Source: Collimonas sp. OK607 (GTDB lineage Bacteria > Pseudomonadota > Gammaproteobacteria > Burkholderiales > Burkholderiaceae_D). From it: a stretch of 64,000 nucleotides of DNA. A program made the position numbers and the translations under genes. Location of the stretch: positions 124,001 through 188,000 of the forward strand of contig NZ_FOKF01000003.1 of the NCBI RefSeq assembly GCF_900111995.1. The letters are read 5' to 3'. Position 1 is the stretch's first letter. Every line of letters begins with the position of its first letter. Below the pieces are notes generated by a model. It searched no databases, had not been told where the DNA came from, and saw nothing but the letters and a program-made list of their open reading frames with translations. This document shows positions 28,692 through 37,348 of this stretch, piece after piece.

Positions 28692-29849
28692 TTAGCCCTT
28701 GCCGCCGACGGGTTTGGCGGCAAGTACCCTGACGCTGGCGCCGTCCGGCAGATTGCCGAGATTCACCTTGACGATGCGGGCGCCGTTGCTGACGCCGCTC
28801 ACGATTTCCACTGCATTGCTGCTATCGCCGTCGGTGCCGCGCAACCCTAAAGCGACGCTGCGGCGCTGCACCTTGCCGTTTTCTATTAGGTACACATAGT
28901 TGTCGCTGGCGTCGCTCTGGATTGCCGATTGCGGTGCAGTCAGCACGCCGTTTTTCCGTGACAGGGTCAGCTGCGCTTCGCCAAACATGCCGGCCCGTAG
29001 CAAGCCCTGCGGATTGTCGATCTGGATGTACACCATGATCGAGCGCGAACCGGTTTCAATCGATGGGTTGATGCGGGCCACTTTGCCGATCACCGGGGCG
29101 GGCAAACCGTCCAGCGTCAACCGGACTTCCTGGCCCAGCGCCACGCTCAGTATGTTCGAGGTTGGCACCGCGGCCGCCATTTCCATTTGCTGCAAATCGA
29201 CGATTTCCAGCAGGTTATTATCGGGCGATACCTTCTCGCCGGGTTCCACCGAACGGCGGCTGATCAAGCCGCTGATCGGCGCCCGGATCACCGTATCCGA
29301 CAGCGCCTTGCGCGCTACGTCCAGCGCACCGTTGGCGGAGTCGACATTGGCTTTGGCGATGTCGTACTGGCTGGCGGCATTGTCGAAGGCATTTTTGGAA
29401 ATGAAACCTTTTTCCACCAGGACCTTGTTGTTCGCGCGGGTCTTGCTGGCGATATCGAGCTGGCCCTGCGCCGCTACTTGCGATCCCAGCGCCTGATTGA
29501 CGCGTGCCCGATATTCGCTGGTGTCCATCTTGACGATGACCTGGCCGCTGCTGACGCTTGCACCTTCTCTTACCAGCACTTCCCGTACTTCGCCGCTGAC
29601 CCGGGCTTTGACCTGGGCTTGGTTGACGGCGCGCAGGGCGCCCGAAAGCGTCAAGACGTCACGCAGATCGTGCGGCGTTACCCGCATCACATCGCTTGCA
29701 AGGAACTCCAGGCTGGGAGCGGCGGCTGCCGGCTTTTGCGGCACCGGCAGAGCGGCCTTGCGTTGCGCCATGAGGAACATGCCAAGCACCGCCGCAATGC
29801 CGACAACAGCGATGGCGATCCACAGTTTACGGCGTTTCGGCATAGTCAT
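28692..29849 (-). CDS. RND efflux periplasmic adaptor subunit, second system
   Basis: A 385-residue membrane-fusion protein. It is anchored by an N-terminal helix (LWIAIAVVGIAAVLGMFLM) and has no lipobox, unlike the adaptor at 20733-21959. Lipoyl half-motifs (ARVSGEVREVLVREGASVSSGQ and APISGLISRRSVEPGEKVS) flank a short hairpin. Its ATG overlaps the TetR stop (ATGA), and the permease follows after 3 bp. Confidence 0.93.
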   Translation of the reverse strand: MTMPKRRKLWIAIAVVGIAAVLGMFLMAQRKAALPVPQKPAAAAPSLEFLASDVMRVTPHDLRDVLTLSGALRAVNQAQVKARVSGEVREVLVREGASVSSGQVIVKMDTSEYRARVNQALGSQVAAQGQLDIASKTRANNKVLVEKGFISKNAFDNAASQYDIAKANVDSANGALDVARKALSDTVIRAPISGLISRRSVEPGEKVSPDNNLLEIVDLQQMEMAAAVPTSNILSVALGQEVRLTLDGLPAPVIGKVARINPSIETGSRSIMVYIQIDNPQGLLRAGMFGEAQLTLSRKNGVLTAPQSAIQSDASDNYVYLIENGKVQRRSVALGLRGTDGDSSNAVEIVSGVSNGARIVKVNLGNLPDGASVRVLAAKPVGGKG

Positions 29850-30505
29850 TGGTTAGTTGGAGCAGGGGGCGGCTGCCTAAGCAAGCCATGCAGGCAGAGG
29901 TCGATAAAACTCTTCAGATAAGTTTCCGGGTTGACCGCTTCGACGTGGCAGGGATTGAGAGGTTGCTGCCACATCATCAGCATCATGACCGGTGCGACCA
30001 GTACATTGGCGGTCTGGTGGACGTCGATCGCACGAAATTCGCCGCGCTCGATGCCACGCTGCAGCAGGCCCACCAGCATGGCGTCGCCGCGCATGCTGAT
30101 TTCTTCGCGATGGAACGCCGCCAGTTCGGGGAAATTGCCCGATTCGGCCATCATCAGTTTGGTAATCCCGGCCAGTTTGGTGGCGCCGATACGCTCCCAC
30201 CAGACCAGGATGATGTGACGGAACAGATCGGCGCTGGAGCCTTCGTAGCTGCCGATGATGTCGTCTGCCTCATCCAGCAGCGGCAGCATGTTTTCGCGCA
30301 CCACTGCCTTGAACAATTCTTCCTTGTTCTCAAAGTACAGGTACAGCGTTCCCTTGGAGACGCCAGCCCGGGCCGCAACGTCGCCCAATCGGGTGGCCGC
30401 AAATCCGCGTTCGACGAACAAATCCAGCGCGGCCGCCAGCAATTCCTGCGGACGTGCTTCTTTGCGTCTGGCCCAACGGGGTTTGGAGCTGAAAGGGCAG
30501 TTCAT
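29846..30505 (-). CDS. TetR-family regulator of the second RND operon
   Basis: A 219-residue TetR protein with helix-turn-helix LGDVAARAGVSKGTLYLYFENKEELF (about 40-65). As the first gene of a TetR-MFP-RND operon with overlapping cistrons, it probably represses its own operon. A 18-bp palindrome lies 34 bp upstream of its start. A C-terminal domain of the TetR_C type (WWERIGATKLAGITKLMMAE) is visible. The ligand is unknown. Confidence 0.91.
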   Translation of the reverse strand: MNCPFSSKPRWARRKEARPQELLAAALDLFVERGFAATRLGDVAARAGVSKGTLYLYFENKEELFKAVVRENMLPLLDEADDIIGSYEGSSADLFRHIILVWWERIGATKLAGITKLMMAESGNFPELAAFHREEISMRGDAMLVGLLQRGIERGEFRAIDVHQTANVLVAPVMMLMMWQQPLNPCHVEAVNPETYLKSFIDLCLHGLLRQPPPAPTNQ

Positions 30506-30538
30506 GAATGCCTGGTTGCCTGCTTCGGTTATTTATTA

Positions 30539-30556
30539 ACTGACTTTGGAGTCAGT
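30539..30556. promoter_or_regulatory. Candidate TetR operator
   Basis: Perfect palindrome ACTGACT-TTGG-AGTCAGT, 34 bp upstream of the TetR gene start at 30505 and in the expected promoter area. The size and spacing fit a TetR-family dimer site. Confidence 0.65.
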
Positions 30557-30653
30557 AATGTAAGCGGCAACAGCGGGAGTGTCAAGGCAAGGCGGCGGCG
30601 TAGGCGTAGGCACACATCATGGGCACGCGTCATACCCGGTTCACATACCCGTT

Positions 30654-31463
30654 TCATCCAGGTTTATCCAGCTGTTCATAGACCGCGTTGGCGACACGGG
30701 CAAGTTCACCTTTATCCATACCCGCAGACAGCGCATAGCCAAACTTGCCGTCAATCCAATAGAAGACATTGACTGGTCCTTCTTGCGTAAAGCGGAAGCC
30801 GGTATCCTTGTTGTGCGTCTGTTCAGTGGAGACGTACAAGGTGAGACGCCGGCCTGTGCCGTCGTGATACATGAATTGGGCAACAGGGCCGCTTTCACCT
30901 GGCAACAGACGACCGCCAATTAACTCATACCCCAGCTTGCCGAGCTTGGGCGGACGAATCGGGGTGCCAATCCGTTTCGATAGCCACGCGACGAGTTGAT
31001 CTTCCTGATCCGCGTCGATCTCGACCGGACGTCGCACATCCGGGCTGTAGACGGCATGGGCGATTGCCGCCTGATGCGCCAGTGCCGTCACATTTCTGGC
31101 GGATGCGGGGGCTGTAGCCGAGGCCCGAAAAGGCATCGTACCGGATTGCGTTTGTCCGTTCAGTACCCATCCCGCCACGCCGCCTATAAGAGCGATCGCC
31201 AGGCCGGCGGCATAGCGTTGCAGGTGCGCGCGCGCTGGCGCAGGCGGGGCAGTTAGCGTAGACAACTGCGGCGGCATCGGCTCATCCAGCACGGGTTCGA
31301 ATAGCGCGCGCAGCCGGGCAGACTGTTCGCGATAGGCATTTATCCGTTCTGCTTCGGCTGGCCTCGACGCCAGGTACGATTCGATCTCCGTCCTTCTGGA
31401 TTGCGGCAGCAAGCCATCCACATATGCATGCAAGTCTGCTTCTGTAACAGGTAACTGATTCAT
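30654..31463 (-). CDS. Transmembrane anti-sigma factor
   Basis: A 269-residue protein: cytosolic helical N-terminus (LHAYVDGLLPQSRRTEIESYL, the anti-sigma start), one transmembrane helix (about 88-103, GLAIALIGGVAGWVL), and a periplasmic domain rich in beta-strand patterns. It overlaps the ECF sigma gene by 4 bp (ATGA), so the two products are made together. It should sequester the sigma factor until an envelope signal; no ZAS-type HxxxCxxC motif is seen. Confidence 0.9.
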   Translation of the reverse strand: MNQLPVTEADLHAYVDGLLPQSRRTEIESYLASRPAEAERINAYREQSARLRALFEPVLDEPMPPQLSTLTAPPAPARAHLQRYAAGLAIALIGGVAGWVLNGQTQSGTMPFRASATAPASARNVTALAHQAAIAHAVYSPDVRRPVEIDADQEDQLVAWLSKRIGTPIRPPKLGKLGYELIGGRLLPGESGPVAQFMYHDGTGRRLTLYVSTEQTHNKDTGFRFTQEGPVNVFYWIDGKFGYALSAGMDKGELARVANAVYEQLDKPG

Positions 31464-31966
31464 TTAACCACCTTCAACGGCGATACGACGGTGCGGCCAT
31501 CCATCAGTGCGCGCAATTTTTCGCGTGCACGAGACAGCCGCGACATGACGGTTCCCAACGGGATTTGCAAGGTGGCGGCGACTTCGTCGTAACTCATTTC
31601 TTCCAATGCCACCAAGAGCAGGACTTCACGTTGCCCGGCTGGCAGCAGCCGCAGACATGATTCCAGATCACGTATTTCAAGCCCAAGTGTTTGCGCAGCT
31701 GCGACGGACAATTCAGATGTGTCATCGTCCAATACTTCGGTCGGCAACCGCATTTTTCGGATTTGGTCTATGTGCAGGTTATGCATGATGCTGAACAGCC
31801 AGGCACGCATGTTGCCGCTAAACGGGCGCATTGGCAGTTTTACCAGGCCACGCTCAATCGTATCCTGCACCAGATCGTCGGCACCCATATGGCCCCCTAC
31901 CAGCGCACGGGCATAGCGGCGCAGGCGGGGAATACAGGCAAGCAATTCAGCACGTGCATCTTGCAT
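31460..31966 (-). CDS. ECF RNA polymerase sigma factor
   Basis: Sigma-70 family factor of the ECF type (168 residues from ATG 31966; a TTG at 31978 would add 4 residues). Region 2 is IPRLRRYARALVGGHMGADDLVQDT through MRAWLFSIMHNLHIDQIRK, region 4 is REVLLLVALEEMSYDEVAATLQIPLGTVMSRLSRAREKL. Followed by its cognate membrane anti-sigma factor with overlap. Regulon unknown; the small gene just upstream is the most likely first target. Confidence 0.93.
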   Translation of the reverse strand: MQDARAELLACIPRLRRYARALVGGHMGADDLVQDTIERGLVKLPMRPFSGNMRAWLFSIMHNLHIDQIRKMRLPTEVLDDDTSELSVAAAQTLGLEIRDLESCLRLLPAGQREVLLLVALEEMSYDEVAATLQIPLGTVMSRLSRAREKLRALMDGRTVVSPLKVVK

Positions 31967-31970
31967 AGTC

Positions 31971-32240
31971 TCAATCAAAAGAAATTTTAAAGAGTTGCGG
32001 GAGCCAGTTCTTTGCGGCGCCGTAAGGTTCTTTGCCGACTGGCACAGTGCGCTCGCTGTTGAAAACGACTGCGATGGTTTCGTCCGGGCTCAGCGCCAGC
32101 GAATTGTTGCGGATATTACCGTCAAATGTAGTACGTAGCTGGCTCGCGCCTGCTACAGACGGGTAGACAGCGAAAGTTAAGAAAACACCATAAGAACCCG
32201 CTGCAATGGCAAAGACTGCGCTAAGAAATAAATGATTCAT
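31971..32240 (-). CDS. Small exported protein with beta-propeller-like motif, upstream of ECF sigma
   Basis: Starting at ATG 32240 the product has 89 residues with an N-terminal signal or anchor helix (FLSAVFAIAAGSYGVFLTFAVYP). The segment SLALSPDETIAVVFNSE followed by VPVGKEPYGAA resembles parts of YVTN-type beta-propeller blades, but one blade's worth at most is present. It could be a remnant of a larger propeller protein or a small peptide of the sigma operon. It ends 4 bp before the sigma ATG, so co-expression is likely. Function not recognised. Confidence 0.5.
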   Translation of the reverse strand: MNHLFLSAVFAIAAGSYGVFLTFAVYPSVAGASQLRTTFDGNIRNNSLALSPDETIAVVFNSERTVPVGKEPYGAAKNWLPQLFKISFD

Positions 32241-32503
32241 GTGTTTTATATCGGCTACTCCCGGAGATTCATTTAAATGAAATGCAAAAAATGCAATTTC
32301 ATGTACGTGAACGCAAATCCGAACCATTTATTCCATGCCATCAAAGATATTTAAGATATTTTTGCCTTGATGTCGGCGATTGAATGCAATCGAGGCGTCG
32401 GTAGGGAAGGTGATTGCAAGTAGAATCTGGCCTTCGGTTCAATTTGCAATGCTATAGATCGTAAAATGTTTTCAAAATATACACTAATTGCCGAGGTCAC
32501 GGC

Positions 32504-32797
32504 GTGAGTGCCGATGTGCATGCCGATATGAGCGCGGAAGGCATCTCATGCCGTCCCGATTGCGGCGCCTGCTGTACCGCGCCGTCGATTTCGTCGCCGA
32601 TTCCTGGTATGCCCGATGGCAAGCCGGCGGGTGTTCGCTGTATTCAGCTGGATCACGCCAATCTTTGCCGGATTTTCGGCAGCCCGGATCGTCCTGCCGT
32701 TTGCGCCAGCCTGCAGCCGGCATTGGATATGTGCGGCAGTTCTCAAGCGCATGCGATGCATTACCTGGCAACGCTGGAACGATTGACCGCTGCGTAG
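32504..32797 (+). CDS. YkgJ-family cysteine cluster protein
   Basis: A 97-residue protein starting with GTG. The cysteines CRPDCGACC, then VRCIQL, NLCRIFG, AVCASL and MCGSS form the zinc/iron-chelating YkgJ pattern. [19 protein letters not shown] is the usual conserved core of this subgroup. Function unknown; likely a small cytoplasmic metal-binding protein. Stands alone between divergent sigma operon and a lipoprotein gene. Confidence 0.85.
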   Translation: MSADVHADMSAEGISCRPDCGACCTAPSISSPIPGMPDGKPAGVRCIQLDHANLCRIFGSPDRPAVCASLQPALDMCGSSQAHAMHYLATLERLTAA

Positions 32798-32835
32798 GGT
32801 CAGTCTATTGATCCGCAGAAAAAGGAAAAATTTGA

Positions 32836-33408
32836 ATGCAATCTAAAAAATTGACTCTCGGCAAGGTCATGCCGGTGTTGTTGGCGCTATTCACCTCACT
32901 GCTCTTATCGTCATGCGCCGCCCTTATCGGACCGCGCGATGTCGAATTCCCGTTAACTAAACTGCAGCAATCGGTCGACAAGCGCTTGCCGTTTTCGCAA
33001 CGTTACCTGGGCCTGTTCGAGATTACCGCCAACAAGGCCCTGCTGAGCTTGCCGCCGGAGCAGAATCGCTTGTCGATGGCAACCGATGTGACGCTCGCCA
33101 TGCCCCTGCTAGGTAAGTCATGGAGCGGCAAGATGGCGATCTCGGGCGTACTGACCCTGGATAACCCGCACAGCGCGGTGACATTGCAGGAGCCCAAGCT
33201 GGACAGCCTGGTGCTGGACGGCCTCGACAATACCTACGCCGCGCAAGTAACGCAGATAGGCAATTTGCTGGCGCATCAGTTGCTGGCCAACGTCCCGTTG
33301 TATACCTTCAAGCCGGAAGATCTACGTTATGCCGGCGTCGCTTTCATGCCGACAAGAATCGGCACCAGGCCCGAAAATCTGGTGGTTACCTTTGAACCGG
33401 TAAAATAG
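32836..33408 (+). CDS. DUF1439 lipoprotein (YceB-like)
   Basis: A 190-residue lipoprotein with signal ending LSSC (Cys about 27). The body matches the DUF1439 pattern: LTKLQQSVDKRLPFSQRYLGLFEITANKALLSL, then VTLAMPLLGKSWSGKMAISG and a C-terminal beta-rich half ending near VTFEPVK. E. coli YceB is the best-known relative. Role in the envelope is not established. Starts 38 bp after the YkgJ-type gene. Confidence 0.85.
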   Translation: MQSKKLTLGKVMPVLLALFTSLLLSSCAALIGPRDVEFPLTKLQQSVDKRLPFSQRYLGLFEITANKALLSLPPEQNRLSMATDVTLAMPLLGKSWSGKMAISGVLTLDNPHSAVTLQEPKLDSLVLDGLDNTYAAQVTQIGNLLAHQLLANVPLYTFKPEDLRYAGVAFMPTRIGTRPENLVVTFEPVK

Positions 33409-33508
33409 CCGGCTGTTTTTAAGAAATATCCAGCAACTTTACAACGGCCTGGGCGGTATCATTCGCCCCGGAGCCTGATTTCCTTTCACTTTTTTACTCC
33501 CACATTAC

Positions 33509-34354
33509 ATGGATATTGTTCTCGCGTTAAAAGTGCTCATCATGGGCCTGGTCGAAGGTTTCACCGAGTTTTTACCTATCTCGTCGACCGGCCACCTGAT
33601 TCTGGCCGGCAGCTTGCTGGACTTTACGGCCGACATTACGCGTGAAAAAGCCGAAGTGTTCGACATCGCCATCCAGGCCGGTGCGATTTTCGCCGTATGC
33701 TGGGAATATCGGGCCCGTATCGGTGCGGTGCTGCGCGGCCTGCCTAACGACGTCAAGGCGCGCAGACTGGTTATCAACCTGGCCATCGCTTTTATCCCGG
33801 CAGCGATACTGGGGCTGTTGTTCAGCAAGATGATCAAGGAAAAACTGTTCGCGCCTTTGCCGGTGGCGATTGCGCTGATTGTCGGCGGCTTTGTGATCCT
33901 CTGGGTTGAGCGCCGTAACAAGAATGGTGATCGGGTTGCGAGGGTCGAATCGGTGGACGACATGAGCGCGCTGGATGCGCTGAAGATCGGCATTGCCCAG
34001 GCGTTCGCGCTGATTCCCGGCACCAGCCGTTCAGGTGCAACGATTATCGGCGGCATGATGTTTGGCCTGTCACGCAAGGCGGCTACCGAGTTTTCATTTT
34101 TTTTGGCAATTCCTACCTTGTTTGCCGCCACCATTTATTCCCTATATAAAGATCGCGCGCTATTGTCGGCGGCCGATATCCCGCTGTTCTCGATCGGCAC
34201 CGCAGCGGCGTTCGTCTCGGCGTTCCTGTGCGTGCGCTGGTTGTTGCGTTATATCAGCAGCCATGATTTCACCGTGTTCGCGTGGTACCGGATTGTGTTT
34301 GGCCTGGTGGTGATCGTGACCGGATATACCGGTTGGGTAAATTGGGCGCATTGA
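33509..34354 (+). CDS. uppP: Undecaprenyl-diphosphatase UppP (BacA)
   Basis: Inner-membrane enzyme recycling undecaprenyl pyrophosphate for peptidoglycan and O-antigen synthesis. The 281-residue product has both catalytic blocks: [15 protein letters not shown] (16-30) and PGTSRSG (about 170-176), with eight hydrophobic segments. It is the canonical copy; a divergent paralog follows 88 bp downstream on the same strand. Confidence 0.96.
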   Translation: MDIVLALKVLIMGLVEGFTEFLPISSTGHLILAGSLLDFTADITREKAEVFDIAIQAGAIFAVCWEYRARIGAVLRGLPNDVKARRLVINLAIAFIPAAILGLLFSKMIKEKLFAPLPVAIALIVGGFVILWVERRNKNGDRVARVESVDDMSALDALKIGIAQAFALIPGTSRSGATIIGGMMFGLSRKAATEFSFFLAIPTLFAATIYSLYKDRALLSAADIPLFSIGTAAAFVSAFLCVRWLLRYISSHDFTVFAWYRIVFGLVVIVTGYTGWVNWAH

Positions 34355-34442
34355 GCCGGGTCTGCTCTTGCGTGACCCGCAAAAGAAAAATCATCGGCAT
34401 TTTATAAAATTGTAATCATTCAATTCTGAACTGGAGATTGCT

Positions 34443-35315
34443 GTGGCAAGTGTATGTTCCGCTGGTACCGATATCGGGTTTGCATCGCTAGACTATTTAC
34501 AGGTAGCGATTCTGGGCGTGATTCAGGGGATCTCTGAGTTATTGCCGATTTCTTCCACCGCGCATATGCGCATCGTTCCAGCCATACTCGGCTGGCACGA
34601 TCCCGGCTCCGCTTTTTCTGCAGCGATGCAGCTGGCGGCGCTGGCGGCAGTGGTCAGTTATTTCTGGCGCGATGTACGCGAAGTGACTGTCGGCAGCATC
34701 ACGGCGGTGCGTGAACGCAATTTCAGCAGCCCGTCATTCCGTCTCGGGATGGCGATCATCCTGGCGACGATCCCGATCGGGATTGCCGGACTGTCCCTGT
34801 CGCATGTGCTGAACGCCTGCGGCTCGCCGTTGCGCAGCCTGAGTGTGATCGGCTATGCCTGTATCGCCATGGGTGTGCTGCTGGCGCTCGCAGAACTCAG
34901 TTGCCGTCATCGCCGCACTGTCGGCGAGATGCGTATGCGCGATGCAGTGATCGTCGGCCTGGCGCAAGTCGGTGCGCTGATTCCGGGCGTGTCGCGTTCC
35001 GGTTCGACGCTGACTGCCGCCTTGTTCCTTAATTTCAAGCGTGAAGAAGCGGCACGTTTCTCCTTCCTGCTCGGTTTGCCGGCGATTGCGCTGGCGGGGC
35101 TGAAAGAGTTGCTGGTGCTGTTCCATTTGCACATGCCGCTGGAGACCTGGTTGTTGCTGATCTTCGGCCTGGTGGTCGCCAGCATTTCGGCTTTTGGCGC
35201 GATCTGGGGTTTGATGAAATTCCTGGAGAAGTTCTCAACCTGGCCGTTCATCATCTATCGCGTCGCTTTGGGAGTATTTCTCCTGGTCGGCGTACATAAC
35301 GGCTTCCTCAGCTAA
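34443..35315 (+). CDS. UppP-family paralog (second undecaprenyl-diphosphatase-like protein)
   Basis: A 290-residue UppP family protein starting at GTG, with GGAG 6 nt upstream. It keeps the two active-site blocks (QGISELLPISSTAHM and PGVSRSG) but the first Glu-Gly is Gln-Gly and Gly-His is Ala-His; the rest is strongly diverged from the copy upstream, including a shorter connection between helices. It may be a true second phosphatase, active on another polyprenyl-phosphate, or a specialised copy for LPS glycans. Confidence 0.9.
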   Translation: MASVCSAGTDIGFASLDYLQVAILGVIQGISELLPISSTAHMRIVPAILGWHDPGSAFSAAMQLAALAAVVSYFWRDVREVTVGSITAVRERNFSSPSFRLGMAIILATIPIGIAGLSLSHVLNACGSPLRSLSVIGYACIAMGVLLALAELSCRHRRTVGEMRMRDAVIVGLAQVGALIPGVSRSGSTLTAALFLNFKREEAARFSFLLGLPAIALAGLKELLVLFHLHMPLETWLLLIFGLVVASISAFGAIWGLMKFLEKFSTWPFIIYRVALGVFLLVGVHNGFLS

Positions 35316-35337
35316 TACAAGATTCCTTAAGTAACTA

Positions 35338-37194
35338 ATGCCACATTCGCCACATTCGTCAGATTCAGCAGAAGCATCCGTCAGTGCCGACCCGCAAGCA
35401 CTTCATATACTGCAAACGGTATTCGGTTATCCATCTTTTCGTGGCCAGCAGGCTGAGATTGTCAGTCATGTAGCCAACGGTGGGGATGCGCTGGTGCTGA
35501 TGCCGACCGGTGGAGGCAAGTCGCTGTGTTACCAGATTCCGGCGTTGTTGCGGGATGGGGTCGGGGTGGTGGTGTCGCCGCTGATCGCGTTGATGCAAGA
35601 CCAGGTCGACGCGCTGGCGGAAGTCGGTGTGCGCGCCGCTTTCCTGAATTCTACGCAAACCTACGAAGAGGCATCGCAGATCGAACGCCGCGTGCGCAGT
35701 GGCGATCTCGATCTGGTGTATGTGGCGCCGGAACGCTTGCTGACGCCGCGTTGCCTGGATTTGCTGGAATCTTCCAAGATTGCCTTGTTTGCGATTGATG
35801 AAGCGCATTGCGTATCGCAATGGGGGCATGATTTCCGGCCCGAATATATCAAGCTGTCCATCCTGCACGAACGTTTTCCGAACGTGCCGCGGATTGCGTT
35901 GACCGCCACTGCCGACCAGCAGACCCGCGAAGAAATTGCGCTGCGCCTGCAACTTGAGCAGGGCGCACGTTTCGTTTCCTCCTTCGATCGTCCCAACATC
36001 CGGTACCAGATTGTTGAAAAAGCCAACGGCCGCAAGCAGCTGCTCGACTTTATTCAAAGCGAGCATGGCGGCGATGCCGGCATCGTGTATTGCCTGTCGC
36101 GCAAGAAGGTTGAGGAAACCGCTGAATTTCTGGGGCAACAGGGGATTCAGGCTTTGCCCTATCACGCCGGTATGGATTACGCGCAACGGACCAAGAATCA
36201 AGGACGTTTCCTGCGCGAGGACGGCATCGTGATGGTGGCCACTATTGCATTCGGCATGGGGATCGATAAACCGGATGTACGGTTTGTCGCGCATCTGGAT
36301 TTACCCAAGAGTATTGAAGGTTATTACCAGGAAACCGGCCGCGCCGGCCGCGACGGCGGGCCTGCCAACGCCTGGATGGCGTACGGTTTGCAAGACGTGG
36401 TGCAGCAACGGCGCATGATCGATGAGTCGGAAGCAGGCGAGGTCTTCAAGCGGGTGCTGGGCGTCAAGCTGGATGCCATGCTGGGGTTGTGTGAAACCCT
36501 GCACTGCCGCCGCGTGCGCTTGCTGGATTATTTCGGTCAGGGCTCCGAGCGTTGCGGTAATTGCGATACCTGCATGAGCCCGCCGGTGTCATTCGATGCG
36601 ACAGTGGTGGTGCAAAAGCTGCTGTCGACGATTTACCGGGTCGACCAGCGCTTCGGCGCGATGCATGTGATGGATGTCTTGCGCGGCATAGACTCTGACA
36701 AAATCAAGCAATGGCGCCATGATCAACTGTCGACGTTTGGCATCGGCAGCGATCGCAGCGAAGCCGAGTGGCGGGCGATCATGCGGCAGTCGATTGCGCT
36801 TGGCCTGATCACGGTCGACCACGAGGCATACAGCGCGCTCAAACTGACCGATGCGGCGCGTCCTGTGCTGCGCGGCGAGCAAGCGGTACAGTTGCGGGAA
36901 TACCAAAAGCCGGTCAAGCAGAAACGCAGCGGCAGCAAGCCGAAGGGCTATGTCGAAACGGATCTGTCGACGCTGGAACAGGCGATTTTCGAGAAGTTGC
37001 GCTGGTGGCGGGTCGAGACTGCGCGCAAACACAACGTGCCCGCTTACGTCATCTTCCACGACGCCACCATGCGTGAAATCGCCAAGGCGCAACCAGCTTC
37101 CCTGGATGACTTGCGCGGTGTCAGCGGTGTCGGTGAGAAGAAGCTGGAAACCTACGGCGCGGAAATTGTGGAGCTGATTGCCGAGTTTGTGTAA
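35338..37194 (+). CDS. recQ: ATP-dependent DNA helicase RecQ
   Basis: 3'-5' superfamily 2 helicase for recombination and fork repair. The 618-residue product has Walker A PTGGGKS (K61), the DEAH box in [17 protein letters not shown] (D154-H157), motif [12 protein letters not shown], the zinc-binding CGNCDTC, the winged helix and a C-terminal HRDC domain (about 535-615). Length equals E. coli RecQ. The short gap after the UppP paralog (22 bp) makes read-through likely. Confidence 0.97.
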   Translation: MPHSPHSSDSAEASVSADPQALHILQTVFGYPSFRGQQAEIVSHVANGGDALVLMPTGGGKSLCYQIPALLRDGVGVVVSPLIALMQDQVDALAEVGVRAAFLNSTQTYEEASQIERRVRSGDLDLVYVAPERLLTPRCLDLLESSKIALFAIDEAHCVSQWGHDFRPEYIKLSILHERFPNVPRIALTATADQQTREEIALRLQLEQGARFVSSFDRPNIRYQIVEKANGRKQLLDFIQSEHGGDAGIVYCLSRKKVEETAEFLGQQGIQALPYHAGMDYAQRTKNQGRFLREDGIVMVATIAFGMGIDKPDVRFVAHLDLPKSIEGYYQETGRAGRDGGPANAWMAYGLQDVVQQRRMIDESEAGEVFKRVLGVKLDAMLGLCETLHCRRVRLLDYFGQGSERCGNCDTCMSPPVSFDATVVVQKLLSTIYRVDQRFGAMHVMDVLRGIDSDKIKQWRHDQLSTFGIGSDRSEAEWRAIMRQSIALGLITVDHEAYSALKLTDAARPVLRGEQAVQLREYQKPVKQKRSGSKPKGYVETDLSTLEQAIFEKLRWWRVETARKHNVPAYVIFHDATMREIAKAQPASLDDLRGVSGVGEKKLETYGAEIVELIAEFV

Positions 37195-37203
37195 TGCTGC
37201 AAC

Positions 37204-37329
37204 GTAGGGTGGGCACGCTTTTGTGCCCACGCGTGACCGTGATAACCGGAGTAAGGGCCTCCGCGGCGCGGAAATAGGCAAGTGCGTGGAGTGAGTTCAC
37301 GCGTGGGCACAAAGGCGTGCCCACCCTAC
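37204..37329. repeat. Long near-perfect inverted repeat between recQ and a flavoprotein gene
   Basis: Left arm 37204-37236 and right arm 37297-37329 are 33-bp inverted copies with one mismatch, separated by 60 bp. Each arm contains a smaller palindrome built from GTGGGCAC / GTGCCCAC. It lies between two convergent genes, fits a REP doublet/MITE-like element and could also end transcription from both sides. Confidence 0.88.
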
Positions 37330-37348
37330 AACAGCACCGTCAAACCAC

